In this document: in pieces, positions 47,754 to 58,600 of the stretch
Position numbering within the stretch: position 1 is the stretch's first letter
How the letters are laid out: every line of letters begins with the position of its first letter
DNA from: Picochlorum sp. 'celeri'
Lineage: Eukaryota; Chlorophyta; Trebouxiophyceae
Assembly: GCA_010909725.1 (NCBI GenBank)
Contig: JAACMV010000008.1
Coordinates: 434,001-498,000 of the forward strand
Direction: 5' to 3'
Length of the DNA stretch: 64,000 nucleotides
Made by a program: the position numbers and the translations under genes
The notes under the pieces: model-generated
What the model saw: only the letters and a program-made list of their open reading frames with translations
Told to the model about the DNA's origin: nothing
Databases searched by the model: none

Positions 47754-48067
47754 ACATGTATTATTTGACAATGTAAAGGCATAATAGTTATTATGAAGAA
47801 GACAGAAAGGTGTGTACAATACCAAGGCCACGACCATCCATGCAGAGAGTATTCGAGCTGGTGATGAAGGCGAATACTGATTAGAACTAGAAGCGCACCT
47901 AGGATTCTGCATGCAGAATCCTCACCCATTATAAAAAAAAAAGCCTACATGCCTGTATTAAAAATGGGCAATGCTCAACCATCCGATGCATCGATGCCAA
48001 AGCCTTTTGGTATGCAAAATTGCATAATAAATAAATAAATACAGTGTATTAAAAAGTAGAAGATGCC
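47754..48067. other. Intergenic between oligopeptidase and SF3B5 genes
   Basis: This stretch of about 314 bp is A/T-rich, with a short inverted repeat near 47900-47930 (GGATTCTGCATGCAGAATCC). No gene is seen. The inverted repeat could form a 10-bp stem near the transcript end. Confidence 0.45.
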
Positions 48068-48391
48068 ATGGCGACCACACAGCAGGATAGATTCAATGTC
48101 AACACGCAGAGCGACCATGTCGCAGCAAAATACGTAGGAACTGGCCATGCCGATACCAATAGATTCGAATGGGCACTAAATATCAAAAGAGATACCTATG
48201 CATCAATTGTAGCCAACCATTCACTCGCAGCCCACCAAGCAATAGGAGAACATGAAAGCATTGGAAGAATCAAGTATCAGATGAAACAGTCCATGCTCTT
48301 GCCCTGTGGGACTGCTCCTAGGGCTCTTCATGGGGAAGAAGAAGAGGAGGAGGAGGAGGGAGAGCAAGAAGAAGAGCGTGCGAATGGGTAA
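48068..48391 (+). CDS. SF3B5: Splicing factor 3B subunit 5 (SF3b10)
   Basis: A single exon of 107 residues starts at a good ATG context (GCCATGG). Residues 7-86 follow SF3b10 closely: DRFNVNTQSDHVAAKYVGTGHADTNRFEW, then RDTYASIV, AIGEHESIGRIKYQM and MLLPCG. Human SF3B5 has 86 residues and the same plan, as I recall it. The protein is a small core part of the U2 snRNP SF3b complex that recognises the branch point and sits between SF3B1 and SF3B3. The extra C-terminal 20 residues are a run of Glu with Gly and Arg and are not part of the known core. The gene is convergent with the YEATS gene, 127 bp apart. Confidence 0.9.
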   Translation: MATTQQDRFNVNTQSDHVAAKYVGTGHADTNRFEWALNIKRDTYASIVANHSLAAHQAIGEHESIGRIKYQMKQSMLLPCGTAPRALHGEEEEEEEEGEQEEERANG

Positions 48392-48518
48392 GTGACTGAA
48401 TGCAATATTGCAGTTGAAATATTGGGATTATTATTATTATTGGGTCAACAACACATGATGAATACACACTGCGTCTACTGTAATATATAGATATGTATAA
48501 CAAAGATGATTGTTGATC

Positions 48519-49249
48519 CTATAGAGGTGCTGGCACCTCCTCTTCTGCCTCAAGGGTTGCCAGCTTTGCCTTGAGCATGGCAAAATGCTTTGCTAATCGC
48601 TTCCTTCCTGCCTGCACCAGCTGATAGTCTGCCTCTGGATCAAACGTACCAAAATACTGCTCTACCGATGACTCTGGAGCCCTACCGAGACCGCCCTGCA
48701 GGGCATTGTGCAGGGCTACAGTGGGCTCCCAAAACACAACCTCCTCGTATTTTTCATACGTGTGTGGGCGTCGCTGCGGGTTCCCATGGATATCCAACCC
48801 TAACCGAAGACTATGAAGCAGTTCCAAAGGAGGCTCGTTGGCGTCGTCTCGAAAGTGGATTTCGATGAGGATGTCAAACTCTCCCCACCCAGTCTCTCTG
48901 AGTTCAAAAGGGGGCAGTGTCACCTCTCTATTTGGATTTTCGAAACTATCATGCAATTTAAAGACAACCTTTTTGATAATAGATCCCAGATTCTCGTTGG
49001 TGGGGGATCGCACGAACACAGTCCAGCTATGTGTGGCGTAGTCTGTCGCCTTTTTTCCCAGACTGATCGCAACAGTCCCCGTAACGATGGGCACGGATAA
49101 TTCCACCCCTTTGAGCCTCTTCTCCCCGTTCTGGATGACATATATAGTAGTTAGAGAGTGGGATGGTGTGATTCATCGCGGCAATTCAACTCATGTCGTA
49201 AATTACATTGACGTACTGGCCCTGTGGTGTACTTGTCTGATGCCACCAT
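48519..49249 (-). CDS. YEATS-domain protein, GAS41/Yaf9-like
   Basis: Two exons (49217-49249 and 48519-49130) join across an 86-bp intron into 214 residues. The first exon has only 11 codons (MVASDKYTTGP) and was found by extending the YEATS start upstream. Exon 2 continues NGEKRLKGVELSVPIVTGTVA. The YEATS fold follows at about residues 13-140 with W-T-V-F-V, FKLHDSF, and the ligand pocket segment ETGWGEF. A C-terminal helix near 175-205 is coiled-coil-like (KRLAKHFAMLKAKLATLEAEEE). GAS41/Yaf9 proteins read acetylated or crotonylated lysine in histone H3 and are shared subunits of the SWR1/SRCAP and NuA4 complexes. SWR1 deposits H2A.Z, which is encoded 16 kb away in this window. Confidence 0.85.
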
Positions 49250-49505
49250 GCTCCTGTGTATTCTTCTTAATTGTTTAATCCTATATAGAGCATCGACAGG
49301 GGCGAATAGGGATGATGATGCTTTTTTTTATTCTTCTTTTTTATGTCATAGTGCTATGCAATTGCTTTCCTATCCAAGGGTGGCGTTGATGGGAGGCATG
49401 TCGATCGATGTGCGCTCTCGAATTCCACCATAAAAAAAAGCAAGATTCTTGAATGAATGGAAGAGTTCGAGACAGGAGAGGGTATATAGTTTATGATACA
49501 GTGTC

Positions 49506-50582
49506 ATGGTGGTGGTTAGAGCACCGTCATCTTCTGCACAGTTGTCTAGAGACGTGTGTGTGTTGTTGGGTTGTCCTAGGAAGAAGAAGAAGAGGAAGGA
49601 CAAGGCAAAGAGGTTGGTTGCTATGAATGCACACACGACACGGGTATGTCGCGGATTAGAGGAGATTTTTGATGGGGATGGTGGCTGGAAGACCATCATG
49701 GACCACGACATGAAGAGGAAAAAGGCTGTGCTGTTGGATCAGTTTGGGGTGCTTCATGATGGGGTGGATGCCTATCCTGGGGCTGTTGAGGCGGTTCGGT
49801 ACCTGCGGGAGGATTGTGGGTTGCGTATATTGATTCTTTCGAATTCATCGAGGCGATCTGATGGTGCTTTGAAGAATTTGGAGAAGAAGGGATTTGATAT
49901 AGGCTGTTTTGATGGGGTAGTGACATCTGGAGAGGTGACACATCAAAGATTGAAGGAGAGGCCTGATGGGTTTTGGAAGAGTCGAAAGGCGTGCGTTCAT
50001 TTTACGTGGGGGGAGCGAGGGGCCATTTCTCTTGATGATCTGCGCGTGGATGTTGTTGGCAGGCGGATGGAGGAGGCTGATTTTCTCTTGGCACATGGAA
50101 CACAAGGTATAGGGAAGCCGGGCGGGGTTGGCGTTGAAGAATGCAGTGTTGATGATATGGTGGGGATGCTGGATGAATGTATTCATGTTGATGGATCTTC
50201 CAAGCCAATGGTGGTGGCGAATCCTGATATCGTGACAGTGCATGGTGGAGATTTGATCAAAATGCCTGGGTACATAGCAAAGGAATATGAGGAGCGGGGC
50301 GGGAAGGTTTGTAGAATGGGAAAGCCTGCTCGTGTTATTTATGAAGAGGCTCTCCGTATGCTCGGTGTCGGGGTAGAAGAAGTGATCGCTATAGGCGATT
50401 CTCTAGAGCATGATATCAAAGGTGCTGAATCCATGGGCATTGACTCTATTTTTGTGGGCGGTGGAATTCACAAGGACAGTGTAATGACACAAGGGGACCG
50501 TATCGATGAGGACTCTTTGGATCGGATATGCCACGAGTATTCGTGTGCCCCGACATTTGTAATACCATATTTTTGTATGTAA
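49506..50582 (+). CDS. HAD-superfamily class IIA hydrolase-like protein
   Basis: A single exon gives up to 358 residues. An alternative start near 49624 would remove about 39. Residue D78 in DQFGVLHDG is the expected nucleophile of motif I. Motif II is LSNSSRR (residues ~113-120). The lysine and motif IV lie in GKPARVIYEEAL and AIGDSLEHDIKGAE. The large cap lies between them, as in class IIA. The residue two after the nucleophile is Phe and not the usual Asp acid. I recall this change in the plant and bacterial subfamily with a D-x-[W/F]-G-V motif. So phosphatase activity is uncertain. The N-terminal Lys/Arg-rich extension (RKKKKRKDKAKR) may be a nuclear signal or an artefact of choosing the first ATG. 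The gene is convergent with the phosphorylase, 33 bp apart. Confidence 0.8.
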   Translation: MVVVRAPSSSAQLSRDVCVLLGCPRKKKKRKDKAKRLVAMNAHTTRVCRGLEEIFDGDGGWKTIMDHDMKRKKAVLLDQFGVLHDGVDAYPGAVEAVRYLREDCGLRILILSNSSRRSDGALKNLEKKGFDIGCFDGVVTSGEVTHQRLKERPDGFWKSRKACVHFTWGERGAISLDDLRVDVVGRRMEEADFLLAHGTQGIGKPGGVGVEECSVDDMVGMLDECIHVDGSSKPMVVANPDIVTVHGGDLIKMPGYIAKEYEERGGKVCRMGKPARVIYEEALRMLGVGVEEVIAIGDSLEHDIKGAESMGIDSIFVGGGIHKDSVMTQGDRIDEDSLDRICHEYSCAPTFVIPYFCM

Positions 50583-50615
50583 CATGTAGTAATTGTAAGG
50601 AATGCATTCGTCCAT

Positions 50616-53600
50616 CTACTCTTCTACTGGGCATGGCTCCACATCCCAGATGTCCTTGGCGTATTCTCGAATAGTGCGATCGCTGGAGAAGAATCCGGAT
50701 CCCGCAGTTGATAGAATGCTTGATCTTGTCCAAGCAGCTTTGTCTTTGTACTTTTGATCAACAGCATCCTGGGCTCTGAGATAGTCTGGGAAATCATTTG
50801 CTAGCAAATAATAGTCAGAGTATGTGATAGCATCAACAAGTGGCCCAAAGTAATCCTCCCATCCAAATACTCCTGTGCGAATCATGTTGACGACATGGTT
50901 GAAGCGAGGGTCCGGTTGGTAGGTACTCCTGTTAGCACGCAAATCAGCAACCGCATCAGCTCTAGCTCCAAAGATGAACATATTCTCCTCACCAATTTCC
51001 TGGGCGATTTCAATATTTGCGCCATCCATGGTTCCAATAATGAGAGCACCATTCATTGCGAATTTCATGTTTCCTGTTCCGGATGCTTCTGTTCCGGCTG
51101 TGGAGATTTGTTGAGACAGCTCGGTTCCAGGTATGATGACCTCCGCAACAGACACATTGTAATCCGGAACAAATGCCACTTTGAGAAGGTCTCCTACGGC
51201 AGGATCGTTATTCACCTTTTCTGCCACTGCAGATACAAGCTTGATGATTCGTTTAGCCATTTCATACCCTGGAGCTGCCTTTCCTCCCACAACCACAACC
51301 CTTGGGACAATATCATCTGCTTTTCCTTCCTTCTTCAGCTTCAGAATGGTGTCATATCTGTGGATGACGGAAAGAATATTCAAAAGTTGGCGCTTGTACT
51401 CGTGGATTCTTTTCACCTGAACATCAACGAGAGCCGCCTTGTTTGGAAGGGACACTCCAGACACCTTCTCAATCAGCTCTGCATGTGGACATATCAAACA
51501 GTTTAGCAAGTCCAAATAGACTTTCCATATAAAGACTTATTCAAACATACCTAATGCAGCTTGTTTGTTCATTGCTTTCACTTCTTGCCATTTTTTCTGG
51601 AATTCCGGATCATCAGCATAGTCTCGTAATTTGGTCAAGTCATCAAGATGACTGATCCAGTTGTCAGACCCAAGCGTCTCCGTGATCAATTCACGCAATG
51701 GCGGATTGCAAAAGGCAAGCCATCGTCGCGGAGTGACACCATTTGTCTTGTTCTGGAATTTCTCTGGGAAAATTTCATAGAATGCATTGAAGACATCGTG
51801 CTTGAGGATGTCAGAGTGGATTGCTGCAACACCATTGATATTCTTTGAGGCCACGACTGCCAAATATGCCATTCTCACGAATTTTTGACCATCATCAGTC
51901 TCTTCGATGATTGACAACTTGCTAATTCTTTCCCAATCATCGCCAAACTTAGTTCTGATTTGCTGCAAGAACCTCCAGTTGATGTCATATATGATCTGTG
52001 TGTGCCTTGGAAGGAGCTTTTCAAGCATGACAATGGGCCACTTCTCCAAAGCTTCTGGAAGGACTGTGTGGTTTGTAAAATTACAGGTTTTTGTAACCAG
52101 CTCCCAAGCTTTAGTCCACCCCAATCCTTCGAGGTCCATGAGGACACGCATGAGTTCAGGAACTGCATGGCAATCAATAATACGTTGATTAACTATGTAA
52201 CAACAACAGGCGATGTTTTGCTCTTATACTCGTACCTAAAAGGGTTGGATGGGTGTCATTCATTTGGAATGAGACTTTGTCAGGGAATTCGTCCCATCCA
52301 TCGTGGCGCTCTTTGTATCGTCTCACCACATCTTGAACAGTTGATGACACGAAGAAATGCTGTTGCTTGAGTCTCAGTTCTTTCCCTTCATATGTTCTAT
52401 CATCAGGATACAACACCGAAGAAAGAGTCTCGGCTCTCTGTTTTGACAGAATCGCTTGGACATAATCACCAGTGTTGAATGCCTGGAGATCAAACTCCCT
52501 GTCTGGCTTGGCGGCCCACAATCTCAGGTTGATCGTGTTCTTTGTCTTGAATCCTGGAATAGGAGTATCATAGGCCACCGAAGTGACCGTTTCTCCAGGA
52601 TTCCATCTGAACATCTGTTTACCACCCTCATCATGAACAGACACGTGTCCATAGAATGAAATTGGGTATGCCACAGAGGCTGACCTCTCAAGCTCCCATG
52701 GATTCCCGAAATTCAACCAGTAATCTGGCTGTTCGTGTTGGAACCCATCGACCAGCACTTGTCTAAACATACCGTACTGATAACGGATACCATATCCCCA
52801 TGCTGGCAGATTCAGTGAAGCCATGGAATCCAAGAAACATGCAGCAAGCCTTCCAAGACCACCATTCCCAAGCGCTGCGTCTCTCTCCTTCTCTACTAAA
52901 GTTTCCAAATTATAGCCCAATTCATCCAGTGCCTCCCTGTATCTGTCTTTAATATCAAGGTTGTACAAAGCATTTAACAAGGACCTGCCCATCAGAAACT
53001 CCATGGACATGTAATACACCCTCTTTGGATCTTTCTCCCTGAAAAATGTCTGTGTATCATTCCAAGACTCGATCAGTCTATCTCTCACAGAGTATGATGT
53101 TGCCATATACGCCTCCAGGTCGTCAAACTTGTATCTGGATCTTGCAAGAGTGTACTCGACGTGATTGATAATCGACTGTTCAATAGAGAGCACGGAATCC
53201 GTGCTATAGGTATCCATAAGTTCGTGCAATAACTCTGCTCTGTTCCCTTCAGGAGCACCCCGAACCCTCAGCTTTGGCCTCACACGCTTTGACAAGGACC
53301 CTTGGTTTGCACAAGCCACAATCGAGGCCAAGGCACTCTTCACAGCTGGAAGATCGCCATCCTCGATCCTATTCCCGTCTGCCTTGACCACCCAGAAAAC
53401 ATCATGCATGAAGCCCTCTTTCTCTTTGATATCTGCCTTGCGAACGTCCAGGCCGAGAGAACTGAATGTCGATGTCAGAGTTGCCAACAGCCCAGGCTGA
53501 CTTGGACCCTGAAAAACAATCTCAGTCATACCATCATCCCTCGCATTATCCACATCAAACGTCATCAAAGAATTTCCCTCTTCTGCAGCAACAGACGCAG

Positions 53601-53790
53601 AGGATGAAGACGAAGCCGGACGCCCCACGGCAAGTGACCTAGTGCTCCTGCTTGCTCCTCCTGAAATCCACCCTCCACCTCCACGAGCCATGCTACCTGG
53701 GCATCTCAATACAGCACCATGTGATTTTTTAATGGAATATCTCGCCCCTTGTTTCGCTAAAACCCCTCGTTGAGCGACAACCAAACCCAT
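50616..53790 (-). CDS. Alpha-glucan phosphorylase with N-terminal ACT domain, plastid-targeted
   Basis: Three exons on the minus strand (52236-53790, 51551-52162, 50616-51478) join in phase into 1,009 residues. Introns are 73 and 72 bp. Residues 1-75 resemble a plastid transit peptide. Residues about 88-155 form an ACT domain (TEIVFQGPSQPGLLATLTSTFSSLGLDV), normally a small-molecule-binding regulatory fold. The phosphorylase part follows: YYMSMEFLMGRSL, ALGNGGLGRLAACFLDS, GYGIRYQYGMFRQ, NDTHPTL and NGVTPRRWL. The pyridoxal phosphate motif is EASGTGNMKF, with K at about 861. The enzyme releases glucose-1-phosphate from starch-like glucans. The ACT fusion suggests allosteric control by an amino acid or other ligand, which is inference. 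The 78-residue insertion of plant plastid phosphorylases is absent. Confidence 0.92.
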
Positions 53791-54406
53791 TGTAGTTCAG
53801 ATGCAGATGCAGATCAACCGGTTGGTCTTTCCTTGGCAGTCTTTGAGAGTATCAGTTGCTCAAATGACTATTTTCACGAGTGAATTGACGATTTATCGGT
53901 CGCTATCGCTCGATTGAACAAAGGAGCAATGAGGGCGATCGATCAGCCTACAAGGGTCACTCACCCAAACCAAAACAAGAATTTTTCAATGCTACCGTAA
54001 CCCAAGTTTACTTTACATGAATATCTCCTGCAGAGTTCCCGTTGGATGAAATCCCCTTGGATTGTCTTTAATTCCGTACCCCCTCACTAAAGTACTAGAT
54101 TCGCCATGGCTAAACCTGAGGCCCCTGATGTAATAAAAACATAGAAAAAAGGGAGTGATAGTATGTAGTGTGTATATACTTGTTGCACATGATATTGCAA
54201 CAGTGTATGTTTGAATACATTTTAAATCGTTTGGCTGACAATGCCAGGAGAGTTTGAATAGTGTTCAAACGCACGTGCGATTGTCCTTGTTTCTCAAGCA
54301 TATTGCGCTTTTGTGTGCAAGTCGCGCAATACTGCCGCTTTAAATATATATAGTATCAAAGTTGGAGGGATTTTGAGCCACAAAGAGGCGAAAAACAAGG
54401 GATTTC
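53791..54406. other. Intergenic, between phosphorylase promoter and transposon-associated ORF
   Basis: This 616-bp stretch holds the phosphorylase promoter and perhaps the left edge of the mobile element. A short inverted repeat (GTTTGAA-TAGTG-TTCAAAC) lies near 54253. No terminal inverted repeat matching 58.8-59.3 kb was found by eye. No gene is seen. Confidence 0.4.
54339..54352 (+). promoter_or_regulatory. TATA-like element before the companion ORF
   Basis: TTTAAATATATATA lies about 55-68 bases before the ATG at 54407. Position and composition suggest a TATA box for the unknown ORF. There is no other support. Confidence 0.3.
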
Positions 54407-55675
54407 ATGCCAACTTTTGCCCCGAATGCGAGTGCGGACGATGTGCCTGCGCGTGAGATCGGCGGCACCGATCGCGCGTATTCGGATCATACCCAAGAAA
54501 TCGATGTAGATATAGTGAATAATGATACATGTCGCGCAAACAAGGCGGCACCGCCGAGAAAATTTTTCAAACCTCGGGAAGAGGAGCCTCCCAGGAAGTA
54601 CCCAAGACTGGAAAATGGCCACATTTTGGCCAAAAATAGCCTTCCTGAAGGGTTTCCGGAACTCATCACTGCCCTGTATAGTGACGTCAAGGTGTGGTAT
54701 GAGAAGAGCAGAAAGATGGAGGGAATGCACGAAGAAGAGAGGTCAAGGTGTGCCTCCCTGCAGGCTCAAGTAGCACAGCTAGAGGGTGAGTTGTCCAGGA
54801 ACAGGGCCCATGCCCAAAAGGTGGTCGAGCTGGCTTCGCCCTTGGTCATCACATCGCAACATGCAATCGATGCATGGCAAGAGAAGACCCGGTACCTGCA
54901 ACAGTGCATCCTTGGGCTTGGATCCTTTGTTGCAGAGGAGGCAGAAGCGGTTGACCACACCCCTGCAGTTGGAGTGGATGAGCCAGCCATGGACGAAGCA
55001 TCGGGGGGCTTGCACGACCACATTGAGATATGCAGTTTCTACGGGACGACAGTAGTGGGGACAGAGCAAGCTCATGCTGTCAGCACGAAAGGGTTAGAGT
55101 TCATGTTGCAGCAACGTGATGGGGACAGGGCCACAGTGGACCAAACCATCCATCTCTTCAACATCAAGGTGGGCGAACACGCAGTGATGGACAAATATGG
55201 ACGTCGAATCTCGAATGGATTCTGTGTACTGCAATACGACCTGCAAAGGTGTCTGAGGAAAGCGTTTGGTGACCCTGCTGTGAAGAATTTTGGGAACCAT
55301 ACACAGAAGACAAACAAGTTTGTGTTGCCAAAGGCAGTACTGGTATCAAAACTCACAGATGTGGCCGTCGATGAACTTACATCAAAAAAAATAATCATGA
55401 GGAATAAGCCGAACCAGGAATTCTGTTTCATTCCGTATGCAGATGTTGAGCATGTCCTTACCAAGTTTGCCCAGCACAACTGCAGGCAGCAGCAGACCAC
55501 AGCAAGGCTCCTCCTCCTGCAGTCGATGCTTGACAAGTTCTATCGACGCTATTGCTGTGGTGAGGAGGTTGTTGAAGGCCAGGGCGAGGCCGTGTCAGGG
55601 GATGGAGGCCAAGAGTGGTCTGTTGAGAGAACTGATGCTGTGTCCTGCCTGCCAGAACCTTCACATGGCACCTGA
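54407..55675 (+). CDS. Unknown protein, companion ORF of the KDZ-like transposase
   Basis: This intact frame of 422 residues is not recognised. Residues 45-70 are Pro/Lys/Arg-rich (PPRKFFKPREEEPPRKYPR) and could be a nuclear localisation signal. Residues about 95-140 are predicted helical, with heptad-like Leu/Ala spacing (SLQAQVAQLEGELSRNRAHAQ). The C-terminal half is compact, with a segment near 280-365 that looks folded (LQYDLQRCLRKAFGD to FIPYADVEHVLTKFAQH). The tail is low-complexity. The gene ends 15 bases inside the 3' end of the transposase gene on the other strand. Such overlap is common for two genes carried by one element. It may be a DNA-binding or accessory protein of the transposon, or a host gene. 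The sequence does not decide. Confidence 0.6.
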   Translation: MPTFAPNASADDVPAREIGGTDRAYSDHTQEIDVDIVNNDTCRANKAAPPRKFFKPREEEPPRKYPRLENGHILAKNSLPEGFPELITALYSDVKVWYEKSRKMEGMHEEERSRCASLQAQVAQLEGELSRNRAHAQKVVELASPLVITSQHAIDAWQEKTRYLQQCILGLGSFVAEEAEAVDHTPAVGVDEPAMDEASGGLHDHIEICSFYGTTVVGTEQAHAVSTKGLEFMLQQRDGDRATVDQTIHLFNIKVGEHAVMDKYGRRISNGFCVLQYDLQRCLRKAFGDPAVKNFGNHTQKTNKFVLPKAVLVSKLTDVAVDELTSKKIIMRNKPNQEFCFIPYADVEHVLTKFAQHNCRQQQTTARLLLLQSMLDKFYRRYCCGEEVVEGQGEAVSGDGGQEWSVERTDAVSCLPEPSHGT

Positions 55676-58600
55676 GGACGGCCAACCGTTCCTCCTCTGC
55701 TTTCGTTTCTGCTCGATATTCATTCTTTTTAGCTTGTGGTAATTCCAATGACACATGAATGACTTCAGGAGCGTCATGAACGATTTCTGTGACATTCTGC
55801 TCATCATGGCCTTCAGGTTCTTCAAGGATGAGTTGTTCTGCTCTGCAACTTGCGTGTTTAACGCCTGTAACCACTTGTCTTCGTACCCTTTAATCATATA
55901 TCCAAGACTGCATGCTTTGTGGTTCCTCCAATGGAAGCCATCCACGAAGAATTTGGTGTGCATGAAGAACAATGGTGCCCTGCTCAAGCAATAGTCCTGC
56001 AAGTTGCATGCATTGTCGTAAATGACGTATTCCGGGGCTTTTCTGAGATACTGTGTCATGAATGCAAATGGTTCTTTCCTCCCTTCTGCTTCTTTGATGA
56101 TGAAGGATGCATACACAAAACCATGCTCACACAGGATGGTGAACACCCCTCCTGTCCTGTCTCCAGGCTTGCAGAACGCGTGCTCACACGCATCTTTCCT
56201 CCCGTCAACGCTCTCTTCCTCTTTCATCGAGTCTGCCTGATATTGGGGCTTGGATCGGACGCGCTGCAGGCCCGTCAGGATGCCAGAATGTAGGTATGAC
56301 CCATCCAGAATTGATGGTCCCTGAGGTGGGACACCACTCCCAAGCTCGCTTTCCAGCGTGTATCTATCATGGAAAGCATTTGTACTCTCGATTCGGGTCA
56401 CTAATTCATTCAGAAGATTGCCCCATTCCGCCGGAATGTGTACGCAAGAGTCCCCAGGCCGCTTGATGGTCAACAGCAGTTTGAACAGGGGTGGGGCCTC
56501 CTTGCTCAGCTGCGACAGCACACCACTCGGGACCGTGCGGCTCTCCAAACATTCTTTGAGTAGAATACAACATCTCAACGTGATGTAGGATACAGCGGGG
56601 GACTCGGAGGCGAGGCAAAAGATGAAGTCTGCCAGGCTGGTAAGCCTCTCTGAGGAGTCCCAGGCTTTGGCTTTAGCAAACGCCCATTGCACGAAGGAAT
56701 CCACATTCCAAAGGGTTCCAAGTTGTCTTAAATGTCGTCCTTTATCCCTCCAAAATTCCTCCAGACCCGCAGCGTCGCGAGCCTTCCTGATCCGCTTCTG
56801 GAACTGCAGCAACAGCCTAGCAAGGGAAAGCCTAGCTTTCCTTGTTCTTCTGGCCTTGTCTACATTGAGGAACGACCTATCCCTTTTGCCCCGAAGCTTT
56901 GGAACACTCTTGCCGTTCTCATCGGTGGCCGTGATGCTGTCGGCGAAGCAAGCTCTGGATCTGATGCTCATGCTTGTCCCATCCATGATCAGCACCTTTG
57001 GGGAGTCTTTGCAGCAAGGGCACATCATCTGGTTCTCTAGCTCCACCAGTTTATCCCCATCGTCGTATTTCATTGCCCACGATGTGCATTTACCGAACTG
57101 GATTGCAGCATTACGAAAGAGCGTGGCATCCATAAAGGGCTTTTCCAGTGGGGCCCCAGGTACCCCATCCTCACCAAACAACTGCTTCCCACTGTATCTG
57201 CTGCATAAATCCGCGCACTGGCTTTCCAAAGACTGACCACCCTTTAGAACAGATGCATTATAGGCATCTTGCATCATTTGAAGCTCTATAATCATCGTGT
57301 TCGAAGCTCTCCACAGGCCATCCTGAACCCCCATGTATGGCACTTCACACTCTGCCCTTCTGTTGGGGCATACCCACTTGTATACGGATCTCTTGTGCAC
57401 TGCATCATATCGCGTGGGATTCAGGAATACTAAGGCGTCTTGGCAGTCCAGTACGAGCCCGCTGGCGTCCTCATAGTCCTGCTGGCAGCAGCATTGCCTA
57501 GATGGCTTTGGAGGCTTCAGTTCTGCAAGCCCTTCAAAGTATCGTTCGCCGCTAGGATGCTCCCAGGCGCTCAAACCTGCGTGATATATCCTCTGAATAC
57601 TTTCAAGCACACTGCCATGCATCGGCATATCTATTCGTGCCTCTTCTGGGTGGTTCTCCACATACCACTCTACTGAGCCAGGCCTGCTGTCTATCACATA
57701 CACCTCCTGACTGCCATTGCCTCGTGCATTCTGCGCCACGGCACCTTCTTGATTCATAGAACATATTTTCTGAACATGACGACAGCTGCGATTGTCTCGA
57801 GAACACAAGGAGCACCGCCAACCAGCCTGGTCCACTTTGAGAAAGCCCCCATCATAGTAGTATGCCACAAAGGTCCCATCCCTCCTAGTTACCTGTACCA
57901 CGTCATGCGCCGCCCCAAATGTGCCAGACTTTAAGGTATCATAGTGCTTTTCCAAGTACTGAACGTGCACACAGTCGCCCTCCTCGTCGTAGCCAGAAGT
58001 GTAAGTATCACAGTTGCATTCAAATTTTCTCTCTTTGGCATCTGGGCAGTCAACCCTCACTAACATCATATGATTCAGAGATTCGCCCACATGCCCGTGT
58101 TTCCTCGAGTCTATACACGCCCATGATAAGGATTCTCGATGCCCCATGTGCTCCTGTCTGCAGAGTGGCTGCACAGGTGGGTATTTGACCTGTCTCAGCA
58201 TGTCCTCATACCACTCTAGAGAACCAGGCCTTAAGAGCGGCTCTCCATCCCAGGTCTTCGTTCTTTTCCTGGAATAGTTCGTCATCATCCTACTTTCGGA
58301 CAATTTCCGCCGTTTCATGCCCTTGGGCTGCTGCGCAAGTGCAATATCCAAAGGAGGAAACCTCTTGCCCATGTTGTGAAAATGAAACACCTCATCTAGG
58401 ACTGATAATTCGCGCAGATCGGCGGCATTCTTCAGCAACACCCCCTTATATCCAGATATAGAAATGTACACGGGAAGATTCGTCAAGGATTGCACCTTCT
58501 CGAATGCATTTTGAATGCATCTGGTCTTGTTGTGCCAGCCTTGCTGGACAACACGACTGTTGGGATTACTCCCCTGAAACAGGCATATCTCCACAGGAAT

